DNA of 64,000 nt, taken from Sinotaia quadrata (lineage: Eukaryota; Mollusca; Gastropoda; Architaenioglossa; Viviparidae). Under the pieces are notes generated by a model, which ran no database searches, was not told the DNA's origin, and saw only the letters and a list, made by a program, of their open reading frames with translations. The stretch covers positions 98,995,360 to 99,059,359 of the forward strand of contig CM054181.1 of assembly GCA_028829895.1 (NCBI GenBank), given 5' to 3'. A program made the translations under genes and the position numbers. The first letter of the stretch is position 1; each line of letters starts with the position of its first letter. Of this stretch, positions 35,641 to 48,217 are shown one piece after another.

Positions 35641-35974
35641 ATGTTATACTTGTGTTTTAGATTGAGATGTATTATGTGAGCTTAGAACTTAATGAGAAAT
35701 CCTAGTCTAAAACTGAGCTAGAAAGAGATACATTTGATTAGTGGAATAGACATTTAGAAAGCAGTCCACCATAGTGTGTTAATTTCACATTTATCTGAAG
35801 TTTGTCATAGTACAAACTACAAACTAGTTAGACCTTCTTAAGTAACCATAAACTAGTTCTAGACTAGGTTTAGTTACGGAAGATGCTAAAGGTTAAAGGT
35901 TACCGATTCTATTAAAAATACTTCGTTCTTCAAAAGGAACTTGAAGAGATGCTCATCGCTGTCCTTAGTTATCT

Positions 35975-36405
35975 AAAAGTGACCTACTTGTGTCTATATC
36001 TACAGAAGTGTCATTTGTTCAATTACAATGCATTCCTTTGTCTATATCTACAAAAGTGTCATTTGTTCAATTACAATGCATTCCTTTGTCTATATCTACA
36101 AAAGTGTCATTTGTTCAATTACAATGCATTCCTTTGTCTATATCTACAAAAGTGTCATTTGTTCAATTACAATGCATTCCTTTGTCTATATCTACAAAAG
36201 TGTCATTTGTTCAATTACAATGCATTCCTTTGTTTAAATCTACAAAAGTGTCATTTGTTCAATTGCAATGCATTCCTTTGTTTAAATCTACAAAAGTGTC
36301 ATTTGTTCAATTACAATGCATTCCTTTGTTTAAATCTACAAAAGTGTCATTTGTTCAATTGCAATGCATTCCTTTGTTTAAATCTACAAAAGTGTTATTG
36401 GTGCA
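35975..36405. repeat. 48-bp minisatellite, ~9 copies
   Basis: Units of cctttgtctatatctacaaa followed by gttcaattacaatgcatt. Two subfamilies (tctatatct and tttaaatct) occupy the left and right halves. The 16-codon period makes three artefactual open frames. Confidence 0.97.
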
Positions 36406-36659
36406 ATTGTGTTTAATTCTCCAAAAGTCATGGACGTCATTAACGAACGTATATTTTTGTCTTTAGTTCTTTAAAATCAGTTGCTGTCCAATAATATACA
36501 GATTTGACATACGATGTTATTACCGTGTATAGCTTTTCAAAAACAATTAATATTATTAGCATGCACACTTAAAGGTTAAATGGCATACAATATGTGGGTG
36601 TTCGGGACATTTGACCTAACCCGCTTTTATAAAGATACGAATTTATGGAATTCTTACTG

Positions 36660-36830
36660 TCAAACGATGCATAACGTAATGACTGCCCCAAAAATAACTG
36701 TTCTAATTACAATAATAAATTCATTATGTTATGACTGTCCCCAAAAATAACTGTTCTAATTACAATAATAAATTCATAACGTTATGACTGCCCCAAAAAT
36801 AACTGTTCTAATCATAATAATAAATACATT
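36660..36830. repeat. ~54-bp repeat, 3 copies
   Basis: Copies of gccccaaaaataactgttct with aataataaattcat. Confidence 0.94.
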
Positions 36831-37490
36831 TTCATGTTGTATTAAGCACTGGGCAAACTTTAAATGTGAAAAATGTAATTTTTGTCCTACTAAGATAATT
36901 TATAGTGAATAAGATTTACAATCTGCTACGTAAGGGCTCAGTTTACTCAGTGATCCATATAAATCTATTGATGACTTGGAGTGCGCACTGAATACTGAGT
37001 ATTAATTCACTTTGCAGCGCTGCCATCTTGTCCATTATGTAAATGTCCTGCCAGCATTAGTCTTTCTTGTTCAATATGTCTTTTACCGTGCCTTATTCAC
37101 CACCTTTCCACAATGATAATATTATTTTTTGTGCAAATATCTTTTAGTCTTTAATTTATCTCATGGGTTGGTTTTTCTACTCTCTTTTAGAACATGATTT
37201 ATTATAAAACTTTGTAAACTGACAGTATACATGTAATTATTTATTTTGTCAAAATGATTAAGGAGTAAAATGGCGGGAAATAATTGTTGAATTAAAATAA
37301 GAATCCACACTGTCTACCTTATACTCACTAGCGCTCTTCTGCAACATTTTCCACAGTTAGTGACCGGTCTGTTACAAGAAAGTGTTTTCCACATTTAGTG
37401 AACGGTCTGTTATAATATAATCAATCTTTTTCCTCAGAGATTGAACGTCTGTTACAAGCTATTAAATATAAAGAAGAAAGAAAACCTGCA
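36831..37490. other. Unique AT-rich DNA
   Basis: Weak 2-copy repeat of ccacatttagtgaacggtctgtta near 37,350-37,410 (partial). No gene seen. Confidence 0.5.
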
Positions 37491-37499
37491 AAGCTCTTT

Positions 37500-37645
37500 T
37501 CAAACAGATAGGCATAGATTTAACATAGCAACACACTGATGTGTTGAATCAAGTAACAAATAGACATAGATTTAAGATAGCAACACACTGATGTGTTGAA
37601 TCAAGTAACACATAGACATAGATTTAAGATAGAACCATACTTCTG
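37500..37645. repeat. ~53-bp repeat, ~3 copies
   Basis: Copies of gacatagatttaagatagca with acactgatgtgttgaatcaa. Confidence 0.92.
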
Positions 37646-37767
37646 GGTTAAATCAAGTCACGTAATTGATAGACAGACTTAGATAGAAAAATATTGCTTC
37701 AACAAATACAATGCGGATTCACTGGAACACTTTTTTGTTTCTAGTGTTTTGCCTAAACAGCAACACG

Positions 37768-38115
37768 AATGTTTGACAGATATGTATTGTTAAAGAACAT
37801 GACAAACTAGTAATGTTTGACAGATATGTATTGTTAAAGAACATGACAAACTAGTAATGTTTGACAGATATGTATTGTTAAAGAACATGACAAACTAGTA
37901 ATGTTTAATAGATTTGCATTGTTAAAGAACATGACACACTAGTAATGTTTAATAGATATGCTTTGTTAAAGAACATGACACACTAGTAATGTTTAATAGA
38001 TATGCTTTGTTAAAGAACATGACAAACTAGTAATGTTTAATAGATAGGCATTGTTAAATAACATGACAAACTAGTAATGTTTAATAGATATACAATGTTA
38101 AAAAACATGACAAAC
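37768..38115. repeat. 44-bp minisatellite, ~8 copies
   Basis: Units of taatgtttgacagatatgta followed by aaagaacatgacaaactag. Confidence 0.96.
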
Positions 38116-38362
38116 TAGTTTATGTTTCTGTGCCGGGTTGTCAAAAATAGACATCGTCTACCACTCATTCCAGGCAAATAACTTCATAACATTTTGTATG
38201 TGGTACAGATAGCGGTATATTTAATTATTAATGGCTAGGTATTGTTCATATATACATTCCATAAAGATGAAAATCTAATCATTTAAATCTCTGGATTTAT
38301 GATTCAAAAAGAACTATGCAAATTGGACGTTTCTTTCTTCTTTCTTTCTAGCATTAGCTGAT

Positions 38363-38367
<5 letters not shown>

Positions 38368-38452
<85 letters not shown>
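38368..38452. repeat. (CA)n(GA)n microsatellite; second CA tract at 38,545-38,610
   Basis: Pure CA run of about 60 bp changing to GA. Confidence 0.98.
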
Positions 38453-38610
38453 AATTTCCTCACTTTTATTGAGTTCTATTTTAGTACATATTATATACCT
38501 CAATATTAGCTTATATTATTTTCTGATTCTTCATGATTTGCAAACTCACACAACACACATACACGCATACACACAAACTCACACAACACACACACACACA
38601 CACACACACC

Positions 38611-39300
38611 ACTCGCGCTCGTGCGTCATTGTAGCTCATTAAAAATGATGTATTTCAATGGCATTGTCATGCATGCTTCGTTCTGTCTGTCGCACGCCGG
38701 GTCTCATTGCTAAGACTTCCTTGTAATTTACATCAACCTCTCTCCATCGCCAACAGCTCGTGGTACAAGAAGATATCCAATCTTAGAAAAATAAAAGTCG
38801 TCTTATCAAAATCAAGAAGAAAGGAGTGTATGGATTTTTATTGTTGCTTTTTTTAAACCTAACATCGACATCATTCGTGATAGACCACCTGATGAGTTGA
38901 CTTCCCTTCGTTTTGCGGTCTTGTCTTTTGTTCACGAGTTGTCTCCTCTTCATTTTACGACCTGGTGTTCTGTCCCAGAGAAGTTACATTCTCTTACATT
39001 CTCTTCATTTTTGCGATCGGGTGTTCTGCTCCAGAAGAGTTGCCTTCTCTTCATCTTGCGACCTGGTATTCGTTTCAAAAAGGTTGAATGGCTACAAACA
39101 CACCATGCAGTAGCATTAGATTTTCACTAGAAATCAAACTGTACACGTACAATATTGTGATAACGTTGGTTTTCGTGCATTCACATTTATTAATATGCTA
39201 GCCTAATACATAAATACTTATTTGTACTTAGTTATAATAGTGTGTTGGTGCTTGTATGCTGTAAGTATATGTGTGTGTGAATTATTGAGTGTATTTTCGA
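38611..39300. other. Unique DNA
   Basis: A ~60-bp degenerate triplication (cctggtgttctgtcccaga) at 38,920-39,090 explains the two overlapping open frames there. Confidence 0.5.
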
Positions 39301-39308
39301 GTATATGT

Positions 39309-39318
39309 GCGCGCGCGC

Positions 39319-39407
<89 letters not shown>
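39309..39407. repeat. (GT)n microsatellite
   Basis: GC then pure GT, about 98 bp. Confidence 0.99.
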
Positions 39408-39410
<3 letters not shown>

Positions 39411-39649
39411 TTTATTACTTACTTCTTCATAAAGATACTAATAAATTTATATTTGTTATTGTGCTGGTAATGGTAGTGTGTCTGTAAGAGGCGTCAAATA
39501 TCTCAAGGGACATTACTTATATACCTGACACGTAAGACGAGTATTATGGATTTTCTCCCTTGACGACGTCATACATGGACGTTTAGTTATCAAATGATAG
39601 CCAGAAGGAAGAATAATTATCGTGTTATGAGCGCCTGACTTTAAAACTG

Positions 39650-39764
39650 TATTTTCTCCTCCTTTTCCTATCTTTTATTCTTCTCCTCATACTACTGATA
39701 TTTTTCCTCCTCTTTTTTTCTATTACACTACTACTTTTCTTATGTTTTCTTCTCTTCTTCTTTC

Positions 39765-39797
<33 letters not shown>

Positions 39798-39905
39798 ATC
39801 TTTTTCTTCTTCTTCTCTTCCTCTTCTTCTCTTCCTCTTCTTCTCTTTTTCCTCCTCTTCCTCTTCTACTACTATTACTACTTTTTCTTCTTCTTCTACA
39901 ACTTC
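39650..39905. repeat. Pyrimidine-rich tract with (CAT)n
   Basis: CTT/TCC-rich strand-asymmetric DNA with ten CAT units at 39,766-39,796. Confidence 0.9.
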
Positions 39906-39940
39906 ACGTCAATACGGTATCACAACTTCTTTGATTTGGG

Positions 39941-40045
39941 ATGATGGCAGCTTCTGACATGGGCCGATTTCGCTGCCTGCGCAAGGTGCGTCACTGGTGG
40001 GAGGTTTCAGATGAGGATGTACAGAGTGGAGTGGAGCATGGTTGA
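39941..40045 (+). CDS. Small open frame of unknown status
   Basis: A 34-codon frame from tandem ATG codons (MMAASDMGRFRCLRKVRHWW), in a locally GC-rich stretch. A potential donor (CGCAAG|GTGCGT) lies within it. No family is recognised; it may be non-coding. Confidence 0.15.
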   Translation: MMAASDMGRFRCLRKVRHWWEVSDEDVQSGVEHG

Positions 40046-40554
40046 TGAAAGGGTGATGATGGTTGAGCAGGGTTGACAGATTGGTGATGGTGGATTGGAG
40101 TAGAGGTAAGTCATCTCTGCTTGTTTTACAGACATACAAACAGTTATATATATGTATGTTAATTTGACTGATGATGTTTATGCTAGGATAAACAGAACGA
40201 GTGTCTGACGTTTAATCAAACATTGTTGTGAAATTTATTGTTAAATTTATTAACCTTCTTTAAAACATATTTAAAACATTACATTGGAGTAATAGTGGGA
40301 GCTCGTTAAATAAAAATAAAAGACGGAATTGTAAAAGGTTTCCACCTGCAGAAACGTTATGCAACAGAAAAAAATATATCTTATTATTGTGTAATGAGTA
40401 GAGATAAACACTAATCTGATAACGTTCATTTATAACGTTTCGTTGTCGTTGGAAGCCAATGTTACACAACAAATAACTGACAATCTGCAACAAGCAGAAT
40501 TCTATTATTGCACTATGCTTTACACAACAAACAGACAAACTGCAATAAGTAGAA

Positions 40555-40685
40555 TTCTTATGCTCCACAATCTTCCTGACATAAACAACAAACTGAAAAG
40601 AAAAGAATTGTAACGCTATACTTCACAATCTTCCTGACATAAACAACAAACTGAAAAGAAAAAAATTGTAACGCTATACTTCACG
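40555..40685. repeat. ~61-bp direct repeat, 2 copies
   Basis: Copies of cttcctgacataaacaacaa with gaattgtaacgctatacttc; further diverged copies lie at 40,440-40,560. Confidence 0.9.
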
Positions 40686-41740
40686 CCTAAGGGGAGATAA
40701 GAATGTGAAAATTATCAATAAATACAAATAGTAAAGCATGAAAACCAAAGTCAATAGCAGTGCAAGGTAGGCCACTCTGGAAATCTTATTTGACATGCCA
40801 TACTAATTCCAGTTAATTTTTGTGTTGTGACAAGAATACTAAAACCATAAAGTGCAATCAGTGATAGTATTACTGATGTATCCTATTTAATTCATTTACT
40901 GCACAAAAAATATAAATAGTTTTGATGATTTATTTCAAGAAGAAAAACAATTCTATCAATCAGGCAAGTAAACAATCAACCAGTACTTTCAAAATGCCAT
41001 CACATTTAGTTATTTTTGTAACACGTGTGTTTCTGCACTTCATTCGGTTTCGTTTTCAATTCTCAACAGTTGTCGTGGCTCCTGATTGGGTGGTATTGAT
41101 CACCCGGTTCTGCATACGACCCAGCAATGCTAAAGTTGTGTTTCTATAATAAAGAAAGTCATTTCTTAGTGACTCACGCTTTAGCTGTATGTCATTCAAT
41201 CATTCTAATAAATGACAGTGTCTCTGTTACCGTTATAAGTGACGGATCAATCGCGTGTGCAGGAGAAACGGGCGTTGACCGAAACGTTTTTTAAAATATA
41301 TATGGTAATATTTCTTACTGCAGCTTTGGTTGCATTTGCTTTTTTGCTATTTTAAAATAGAGTGATGTTACTATTTTTTGTTGATCGTAGTGTTGTTGTT
41401 TACACAAAGTAACAAAACTAAGATACAGGCCGAGTGAAATGTAAAAATATATTTGTCTGACAAATCCCTACAGAATTTTTCGCCTAGGACTAGTTACCCT
41501 CTACTATGGAATAATTTATTTTGACATCATAATTCAACTAGAAAGTGATATGTGCAAAATGAAATGTGTTCATCGATTAAAAGGAGTTACATTTGACCGT
41601 ACTACTAATCTGAAATTGAACCATCTTCTTGTTATCTATATTTTACATGTAAAAACCAGCATCGTGGTCTAGTAAAATTAGGAGTAAGGAATTAGAACAC
41701 AACACAAATATATTGTTCATTCCTGCACGTCACGTGAAAA
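40686..41740. other. Unique AT-rich DNA
   Basis: A 75-codon plus-strand open frame at 40,922 has no supporting features. Confidence 0.5.
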
Positions 41741-41744
41741 ACTA

Positions 41745-42350
41745 CTCCATTACTCTGTCATGAAGCAAACTATTCCAAATTATGTCATACAAAGAAGCTA
41801 TTCCAATATTATATTATGAAACTAATTTACTATTATGTCATGCAACTAAACTTTTCACTATTATGTCATAAAACTACTCTAGTAATAGCCATACAACGAA
41901 GCTTTTCACTATTATGTCATAAAACTACTCTAGTAATAGCCATACAACGAAGCTATTCCAATACTGAGTCATAAAACTACTATAATATTACGTCATATAA
42001 TGAAACTATGCCGATATTACGTCATTAAACTACTCTGGTATTATATCACACAACGAAGATATATCAATATTTCGTCATTAAACTATTCTTCTATTACGTC
42101 ATAAAGCAAAGCTATTCCAATATTACGTCATAAAACTAATTTAGTATTACGTCATAAAACTAATTTAGTATTACGTCATACAACGAAGCTATTCCAATAT
42201 TATGTCAGGAAACTACGCCAATATTACGTCATACAACGAAGCTACTCCAATATTATGTCAGGAAACTACGCCAATATTACGTCATACAACGAAGCTATTC
42301 CAATATTACGTTCTGAAACTACTCCAATATTACGTCATAAAACATAGCAA
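41745..42350. repeat. ~29-bp degenerate minisatellite rich in TACGTCA
   Basis: Copies of attacgtcatacaacgaagc plus tattccaat. Many contain TTACGTCA, a CRE-like octamer variant. Confidence 0.92.
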
Positions 42351-42414
42351 CTATAATAGTTAATGCTCCAGTTATTACATTATATATAATTTGACTTTAG
42401 TTGTGTCGTGTAAT

Positions 42415-42680
42415 AAAACTACTACAATAGTATGTTATGTGACTTCAACTCCAATAATATGTCAATTCACAATGCTACTCCAATAGTATGTTATGTGACT
42501 GCAACTCCAATAGTAGGTCAAGTCTCAAAACCACTTCAAGAGTATACCATGGTACAAAACGACTTCAATAGTATGTCATGTGGCAAAATGATTTCAGTAG
42601 TATGTCATGTCATAATGTGACTTTGGTAGTACTTCGCATGACAAAACGACTTCCTTAGTAGGCCACAGTGACTCTACTAG
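42415..42680. repeat. Degenerate ~25-30-bp repeat
   Basis: Loose copies of ctccaatagtatgttatgtgac, degenerating rightward. Confidence 0.8.
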
Positions 42681-42746
42681 AACGTCATGTGAATACTCTA
42701 GTAAGGTAATCAATCAATCAATAATCTAGTTTGCTTTTGCGTGCAA

Positions 42747-42930
42747 CACACACACACACACACACAAATCACGAATACAGCTACACATACATTACACACG
42801 TACACACACAGACACACAAACACACATCACGCATACATATACACAATACACTGACACACATCACATACAGTTACACACAGTGACACATAATACACACATA
42901 TAAAGACAAATAAAAGGCACACACAAACAA
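42747..42930. repeat. Interrupted (CA)n
   Basis: CA runs broken by TA, CG and GA steps. Confidence 0.9.
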
Positions 42931-43504
42931 AAGTCTGTCTAATTTAACTTTCATAAAAACTATTTTTGTATCATATAATTGCTTAATTCATTTAATGAAA
43001 AGTTGTTTTAGTAATTGTGAAGGTCTGGCAATATGTTTTACTTGGAATGACTACATTTAATATGTTTCAAGTAAAACCAATATCAAGACTGGCTGGTGAT
43101 GTTCCTTCAATAAATGTCGTCAGTAGGTTCCGTTACGCTCTGCTGAGCGTACCCGCCGGTAAACAGGCTGCCCTGCCCGTCACAGTTAATTGACACAATA
43201 AACAACAGCCTGCGTACGTGATGACTCGATGAGTGTCATTACCTCTTTCACTGAAGAGGCCTTTAGTGACAACGGCCTATAAGTGGTCATCTTGGACAGT
43301 CTGTTCACATAATGAATGACCATCGTACGGAATAATAGGCATGTAACTTTCGTCTGACATATCGTCTGCTGTTGTGGTAGGCTAAAGCACTGCCGGTCCG
43401 CAGAAATTTCCTGCTGGTCTGTGAAAAAGTTATTACCGCTTAACACATATAAAACTAGAGGCTATACCACTTTCAGACAATGCCATTCATGAGGCATAGT
43501 GAAG

Positions 43505-44160
43505 ATGAAGACTCTAGGGGAAGAACTTCTTTGTTGCCTTGGCTTACCTAGACAGACCACTAGTTAAGAGATATTTAGTGCTCTTGATGAGTATTTTCAA
43601 GTGACCACTAGTTCAGAGATATTTAGTGCTCTTGATGAGTATTTTCAAGTGACCACTAGTTCAAAGATATTTAGTGCTCTTGATGAGTATTTTCAAGTGA
43701 CCACTAGTTCAAAGATATTTAGTGCTCTTGATGAGTATTTTCAAGCACAGGGCTTACACTGGGGCAAATGCGTCAGTGTGTACGGACAGTGCTGCGAGCA
43801 TGTCTAGACACCACTCAGATATATTTGCAAAAATAAAGGACGTTGCTCATCCAGAAATTGTGTCCACTCATTGTATGATCCACCAGCAGCGCCTAGCTGC
43901 AAAGAAGCTTTCTACTGAACTGAACACTTTGACGAATGACGCGGTGAAGATCATAAAATGAAATTTGTAGTCGAGATATGAACTCCAGGCTGTTCTTGAC
44001 ACTGTGTGAGAGTTTGGGCTCGCAACACCACCATCTTCTCCATGCAGAAGTAAGTTGGCTATCAAGAGGAAGGGTTTTTTCATGCCTTGTTGAACTGAGG
44101 GAAGAAGTAAAGCAGTTTGTGCGAGAGAAAAATTTTGCCGTAGTAGAGCCTGTTGGATGA
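43505..44160 (+). pseudogene. hAT transposase fragment (ZBED5/SCAND3-like), frameshifted
   Basis: Seen: segments in three frames read LGEELLCCLGLP, then EIFSALDEYFQ, then VCTDSAASMS-HHSDI, THCMIHQQRLAAKK, ELNTLTNDAVKIIK, and finally NSRLFLTLCESLGSQH, LLHAEVSWLSRGRV, VELREEVKQF. These match in order the catalytic-region blocks of ZBED5/SCAND3-type hAT transposases (C-T-D-G-A-A-S-M, T-H-C-x-x-H-x-x-x-L-A-x-K, L-H-T-E-V-R-W-L-S-R-G). At least two frameshifts and several stops make it dead. Its left part contains a 48-bp tandem amplification. Confidence 0.85.
43555..43746 (+). repeat. 48-bp (16-codon) tandem amplification inside the hAT pseudogene
   Basis: Four copies of gaccactagttnaragatatt through tattttcaagt. 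The copies differ by one or two bases. Confidence 0.96.
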
Positions 44161-44169
44161 AGAACGGAT

Positions 44170-44284
44170 GGTGTGACGTCAACTCCACCTAGTCAATGAT
44201 TATGATTATTATTAATTAATTAATCATACATAACTAATTTCAAATGATGAGAATATCAATTGTTGTTATTAAATATTCTACAGC
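44170..44284 (+). mobile_element. 5' fragment of the GTGTGACA element
   Basis: Starts ggtgtgacgtcaactccacc and continues tagtcaatgattatgattat, homologous to the first ~110 bp of copy 1. It is cut off where the LINE fragment begins. Confidence 0.7.
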
Positions 44285-45365
44285 TGTTCCAGAATCGTCA
44301 ATGTGCTCATGAAGCACACACCATGGAGAATCCATCTAGCCGAGGTGTTATGCGTATTTGTGTTGCCCAAAATGTTTTCCCAGAAGGTCTTGGTATAGTC
44401 TTCCAGGGTCAGTTCAGAATGTTTTGTTCTGTTGGAATTGCCGACCTCTTGCAGTGTATCTCTTCAGACGATGACTGAGTTCTTGAAGTTTTTGAAGTCT
44501 TTGTTTAGCATCTTCTATTGCAGTCTTAATGTTACGGCAGTTCAGATGGTATTTGGTGACCTATCTTGTCTTCAGTTTTCCCTTATTTTGTGTTACTGCT
44601 GTCATTTGGCTTATTTCTCTCCTAGTACACTGTATTTTCTTTTGTGTTTTTGTCTTTCATGGTGGTACTGATAGTTTCTGGCACCTTGTCTGGCCTTGTA
44701 CATCTTTCAATTACTTTTGCAGCGGCGTATTAGACTGTTGGTTTCTGTGATATCTTCTATGGGGATACGTTTTAGTACTTCCTTTGCATTCTCCATTGCT
44801 GTCCTTAGTGTTTTGTCTTTGCAGCCATCTTGTTGGAGTTCTGCCCACATGTGACTTATTTTTCTCCTTGAAACCTTTTATGTCTTTTAAACAAGTTTTG
44901 TTGTTCTTTGGTGAAGTCTCTTGGAATTTCCCAAGCATGGTCGTCAACCGGAATTGACTGTTATGATGTTATGGAAGTTTCATTGTCTTCTTTTTCAGTG
45001 TATCAGGTTGAGGTATTCGTTTATTTCTGTTCTATCTTCTGTATTTCTAGGGCTGTACGAAGTCTATTTTTCTGTATTTCTAGGGCTGTAAGAAGTCTAT
45101 TTTTCTGTATTTTTAGGGCTGTGAGAAGCCTATTTTTTCCTATTTTGCAGTATCGCTCTCTTCTGGTCCAGGAGCTGCTGTTGACTGATAATATCATCTG
45201 GATGGTGTTTGAGCCAGAGATCATGCATTCTTTTTCTATATCCTCTTGCTGTGGGATGGCTTTGATAGTAAGAAACCATTATTTGTATGTTTTCCTCTCT
45301 GGTCCATCTCCTCCGAGTTTTTGCTTGCGTTTCAGTAGCCATTTTCCAGTAGAACACCATGAAAC
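44285..45365 (-). pseudogene. LINE (non-LTR retrotransposon) fragment, N-terminal region
   Basis: Minus-strand pieces in shifting frames. From 45,345 the frame reads MATETQAKTRRRWTREEN, then GYRKRMHDLWLKHHP and LLDQKRAI. This is the pre-RT region seen in an abundant invertebrate LINE group (R-W-T-x-E-E ... R-G-Y-x-K-R-M-h-x-x-W ... D-Q-x-R-x-I). Further broken pieces extend to about 44,285 (FWATQIRI, LDGFSMVCAS). No RT catalytic motif remains. Group identity is from memory of the motif. Confidence 0.6.
45040..45140. repeat. 33-bp triplication inside the LINE fragment
   Basis: Three copies of ttctgtatttctagggctgt with gaagtctattt. In the LINE frame this is an 11-residue in-frame repeat. Confidence 0.93.
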
Positions 45366-45474
45366 ATTTGTGACTAGCGCAGACCTTGTTAAACCGGGCG
45401 AAGTCTGATCCGGTATGGAATCAAATTTTGTTTTCTTCATCATGAATGAGATGAGTGTGAGTGCAATTTGGAGG

Positions 45475-45605
45475 GACCGCTTTCCCCTCCCTCAATTATC
45501 CAGAGATGGGATTTGAAGCTGTCACCCATCCATGTTTGTCACCACAGCAGGTAGCTTAACTTCTAGGTGAGGTATTTACCTCCTCTAACCACTGGACTAC
45601 AGAGA
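45475..45605 (-). mobile_element. tRNA-derived SINE-like sequence
   Basis: On the minus strand an A-box match (TAGTCCAGTGGTTA, 45,599-45,586) and a B-box-like GCTTCAAATCCC (45,519-45,508) occur in the right order, with wider than usual spacing. An (ATT)n/(GTT)n tract follows at 45,609-45,690. Confidence 0.4.
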
Positions 45606-45608
45606 AAC

Positions 45609-45690
45609 CTATTATTATTACTATTATTATTATTATTATTATTATTATTGTTGTTGTTGTTGTTGTTTTAGTTATTATTATTACTATTAT
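45609..45690. repeat. (ATT)n/(GTT)n microsatellite
   Basis: Trinucleotide run, A/G interrupted. Confidence 0.95.
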
Positions 45691-46215
45691 TAGCATTTTC
45701 ACAAACTGTTCTTCAGGAATATTTGTGGATGTCAAATTTTCAGGTAATGCCTTCTATCATAGCTGTATAGCGATAAAAGTAATTAGAGTGACCGGTGTTT
45801 ATGATAGCTCTTATCTATGTACTCGTAAATACGATTTACATTTGTACGGCTCTTGACTAAAATGTTTCCGGAAAGGTTTGGAGACTTTAATTATATCGCG
45901 CTTTGATATTGGCGCGAGGGCGACTTATCAATAAATCTCTTTCGCGTGGGGTTCAGTTTTTTATCAATCAGTGTGCTCATCACAGATTCAATATAACCTT
46001 CAAATTATTATAGATGGGAGGAGGGATCATTATCTCCGGAAATTACTTGTCTTCTTCTTCAAGTAAACTGTATATAAAAGTACAAATTCTTTGTGGTTTG
46101 TGAATCCAGCTTACTTTATTGTCAGTGACAAAACCATTGGCCTGACGAGAACACTTCTGAGTTTTATACTGGTAATTAAATTAGGAAATATTTTATTGCA
46201 TAAAGACTGGTAAAG
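45691..46215. other. Unique AT-rich DNA
   Basis: No supported feature. Confidence 0.5.
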
Positions 46216-46216
46216 T

Positions 46217-46347
<131 letters not shown>

Positions 46348-46955
46348 CAGACGGACATATAATCGATCTGTTAGCATTGTGGTCACTTAGGCTAATCGAT
46401 TAGTAGAGGTTGACGTCATGTTAGCGTGGCGCGTTAACGGCTAGCTGAATATTATTGAAGAATAATTAAAGTTTTATTTTAATAAGTAAAATAAATACCT
46501 TATATATGACCTAATTTTACATCAAATTTATTCCGTTAACTGATCTAATAGAGCAGACAAACCAGCAATATTTAAAAGTAAATCATAATCTCTTCGATTA
46601 TAAACTACAAATGTCTAATGTCTGCTGCTAGTCTGGGTTGTTATATTAAACATGTTTGTTTGTTCCTCCTCTAGTCTTGAACTTATAACCTAAGTTTTAG
46701 ATTTTTAAAACAGACATTCTAACAGCTTACCATTTACATATGCATGAAAGCTAACAGTCCTGGAAATAATAAATTATGCTAATTATTGTAAATTGTTACC
46801 TTGCAAGAAAGAGCTGCTGAGTGACAAGACCGTTAGTCAAGTTGTCAACTTGGAATATAAATCCAATCACAAGTATGCAAATAACATCGGACTATCCAGT
46901 GTATTTCCACAACAAGTTTTGAGGCGAATGATCATGGATGGACGACATATGGACA
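46348..46955. other. Unique AT-rich DNA
   Basis: No supported feature. Confidence 0.5.
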
Positions 46956-46959
46956 AAAC

Positions 46960-47095
46960 GAAATCTAGATAGAATATAGACCGAAAGATAGACAGACCAA
47001 AAGATAGACAGAATATAGACAGACCAAAAGATAGAATATAGACCGAAAGATAGGCCGAAAGATAGACAGACCAAAAGATAGCGATATAGAGAATG
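46960..47095. repeat. Irregular GATAGACAGACC repeat
   Basis: Mix of gatagacagaccaaaa and gaatatagaccgaaa. Confidence 0.88.
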
Positions 47096-47229
47096 AAACA
47101 TTATATATAAGCATCTGTAATGATTAAAATGTCATTTAAAAATTAAGGTTCAGTAAAAGTGAGTGTTAAGAATATTTGTAGACAACCTTTTCTATTTTTC
47201 AATAGAGCTTTTCAACCTATAGTTAATAC

Positions 47230-47730
47230 ATTTATATTTCTTTATTTTATTAAGCAACATTAACTCCCGTCACTGTGTTGATAGATAAATACTAGTATAT
47301 GTTTTATTTTATTAAGCAACATTAACTCCGATCACTGTGTTAGTAGATAAATACTAGCATATGTTCATCGCAAGTCAAAATGTTGGTAGTCTCATTTTCT
47401 AACCAATCGCCAGTTAATCATATATTTTAAATGAAACTTCAGTCTCTAAAAGTTAGTGTTTGTTGAAAGTAGTAATATTTTATGATAAAACATCAGTCGC
47501 TAGTATGTTTTTGTAAATGTTGGTATTTTATAAAAATCAATCTCTAAAAGTCAGTGTTTGTGGAAAGTAGTAATATTTTATGATAAAACATCAGTCGCTA
47601 GTATGTTTTTGTTGTAAATGTTGGTATTTTATGCAAAAATCAGTCTCTAATTAGTGTATGTTGTAAATATAGATATTTTGTAATGAAACATCAGTCTCTA
47701 CTTAATGTCTGCAGACAAATCTCATATATA
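47230..47730. repeat. Two degenerate minisatellites (~83 bp x 2; ~95 bp x 3)
   Basis: The first has tttattttattaagcaacat with agtagataaatactag. The second has gataaaacatcagtcgctag with tgttggtattttat. Confidence 0.85.
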
Positions 47731-48215
47731 GTAATGAAATATAAATCTCGTGTTAAATTGTATTGGTAAATGTACTATTTCGTAAGGAAATTACAACTAG
47801 TTCACAAGTCTGTATATTTGTCTCATTCATTCAAGGAAACATCAATTTCTAGTTGATGGGGTTGTTTAGGGGAGGGTGAATGTTGACAATTACCAGTATG
47901 CTGTAATGAAATACCAAACGGTAGTTAGAATGTCTATTTTTTTTTAGATCAATAATTGTTACTAATGGGTGTCTATGTTTCTTGAGGGATGTCTATGTTT
48001 CTTGAGAAATGTCTTTATTTCTTAAGATCAATAATTGTTCCTGAGGAATGAAGTGGAATTCCTTGACGTGTAAATGCTAATTTTTTGCCTCTTATTGTTG
48101 CCATTTCTTATTGTGTTCTGAAGAGAAATAACTTTTTCTTTTCTTCTAAACTTTGCTATGTACAAGTATCAGCGGTTTTGTCAGAAACAAAAAATTTGCT
48201 CTTTCATCAAAGTAG
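47731..48215. other. Unique DNA upstream of gene B
   Basis: Would hold the promoter or a 5'-UTR exon of gene B; no TATA box or clear start signal identified. Small ctatgtttcttgaga repeats lie at 47,965-48,030. Confidence 0.35.
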
Positions 48216-48217
48216 GC

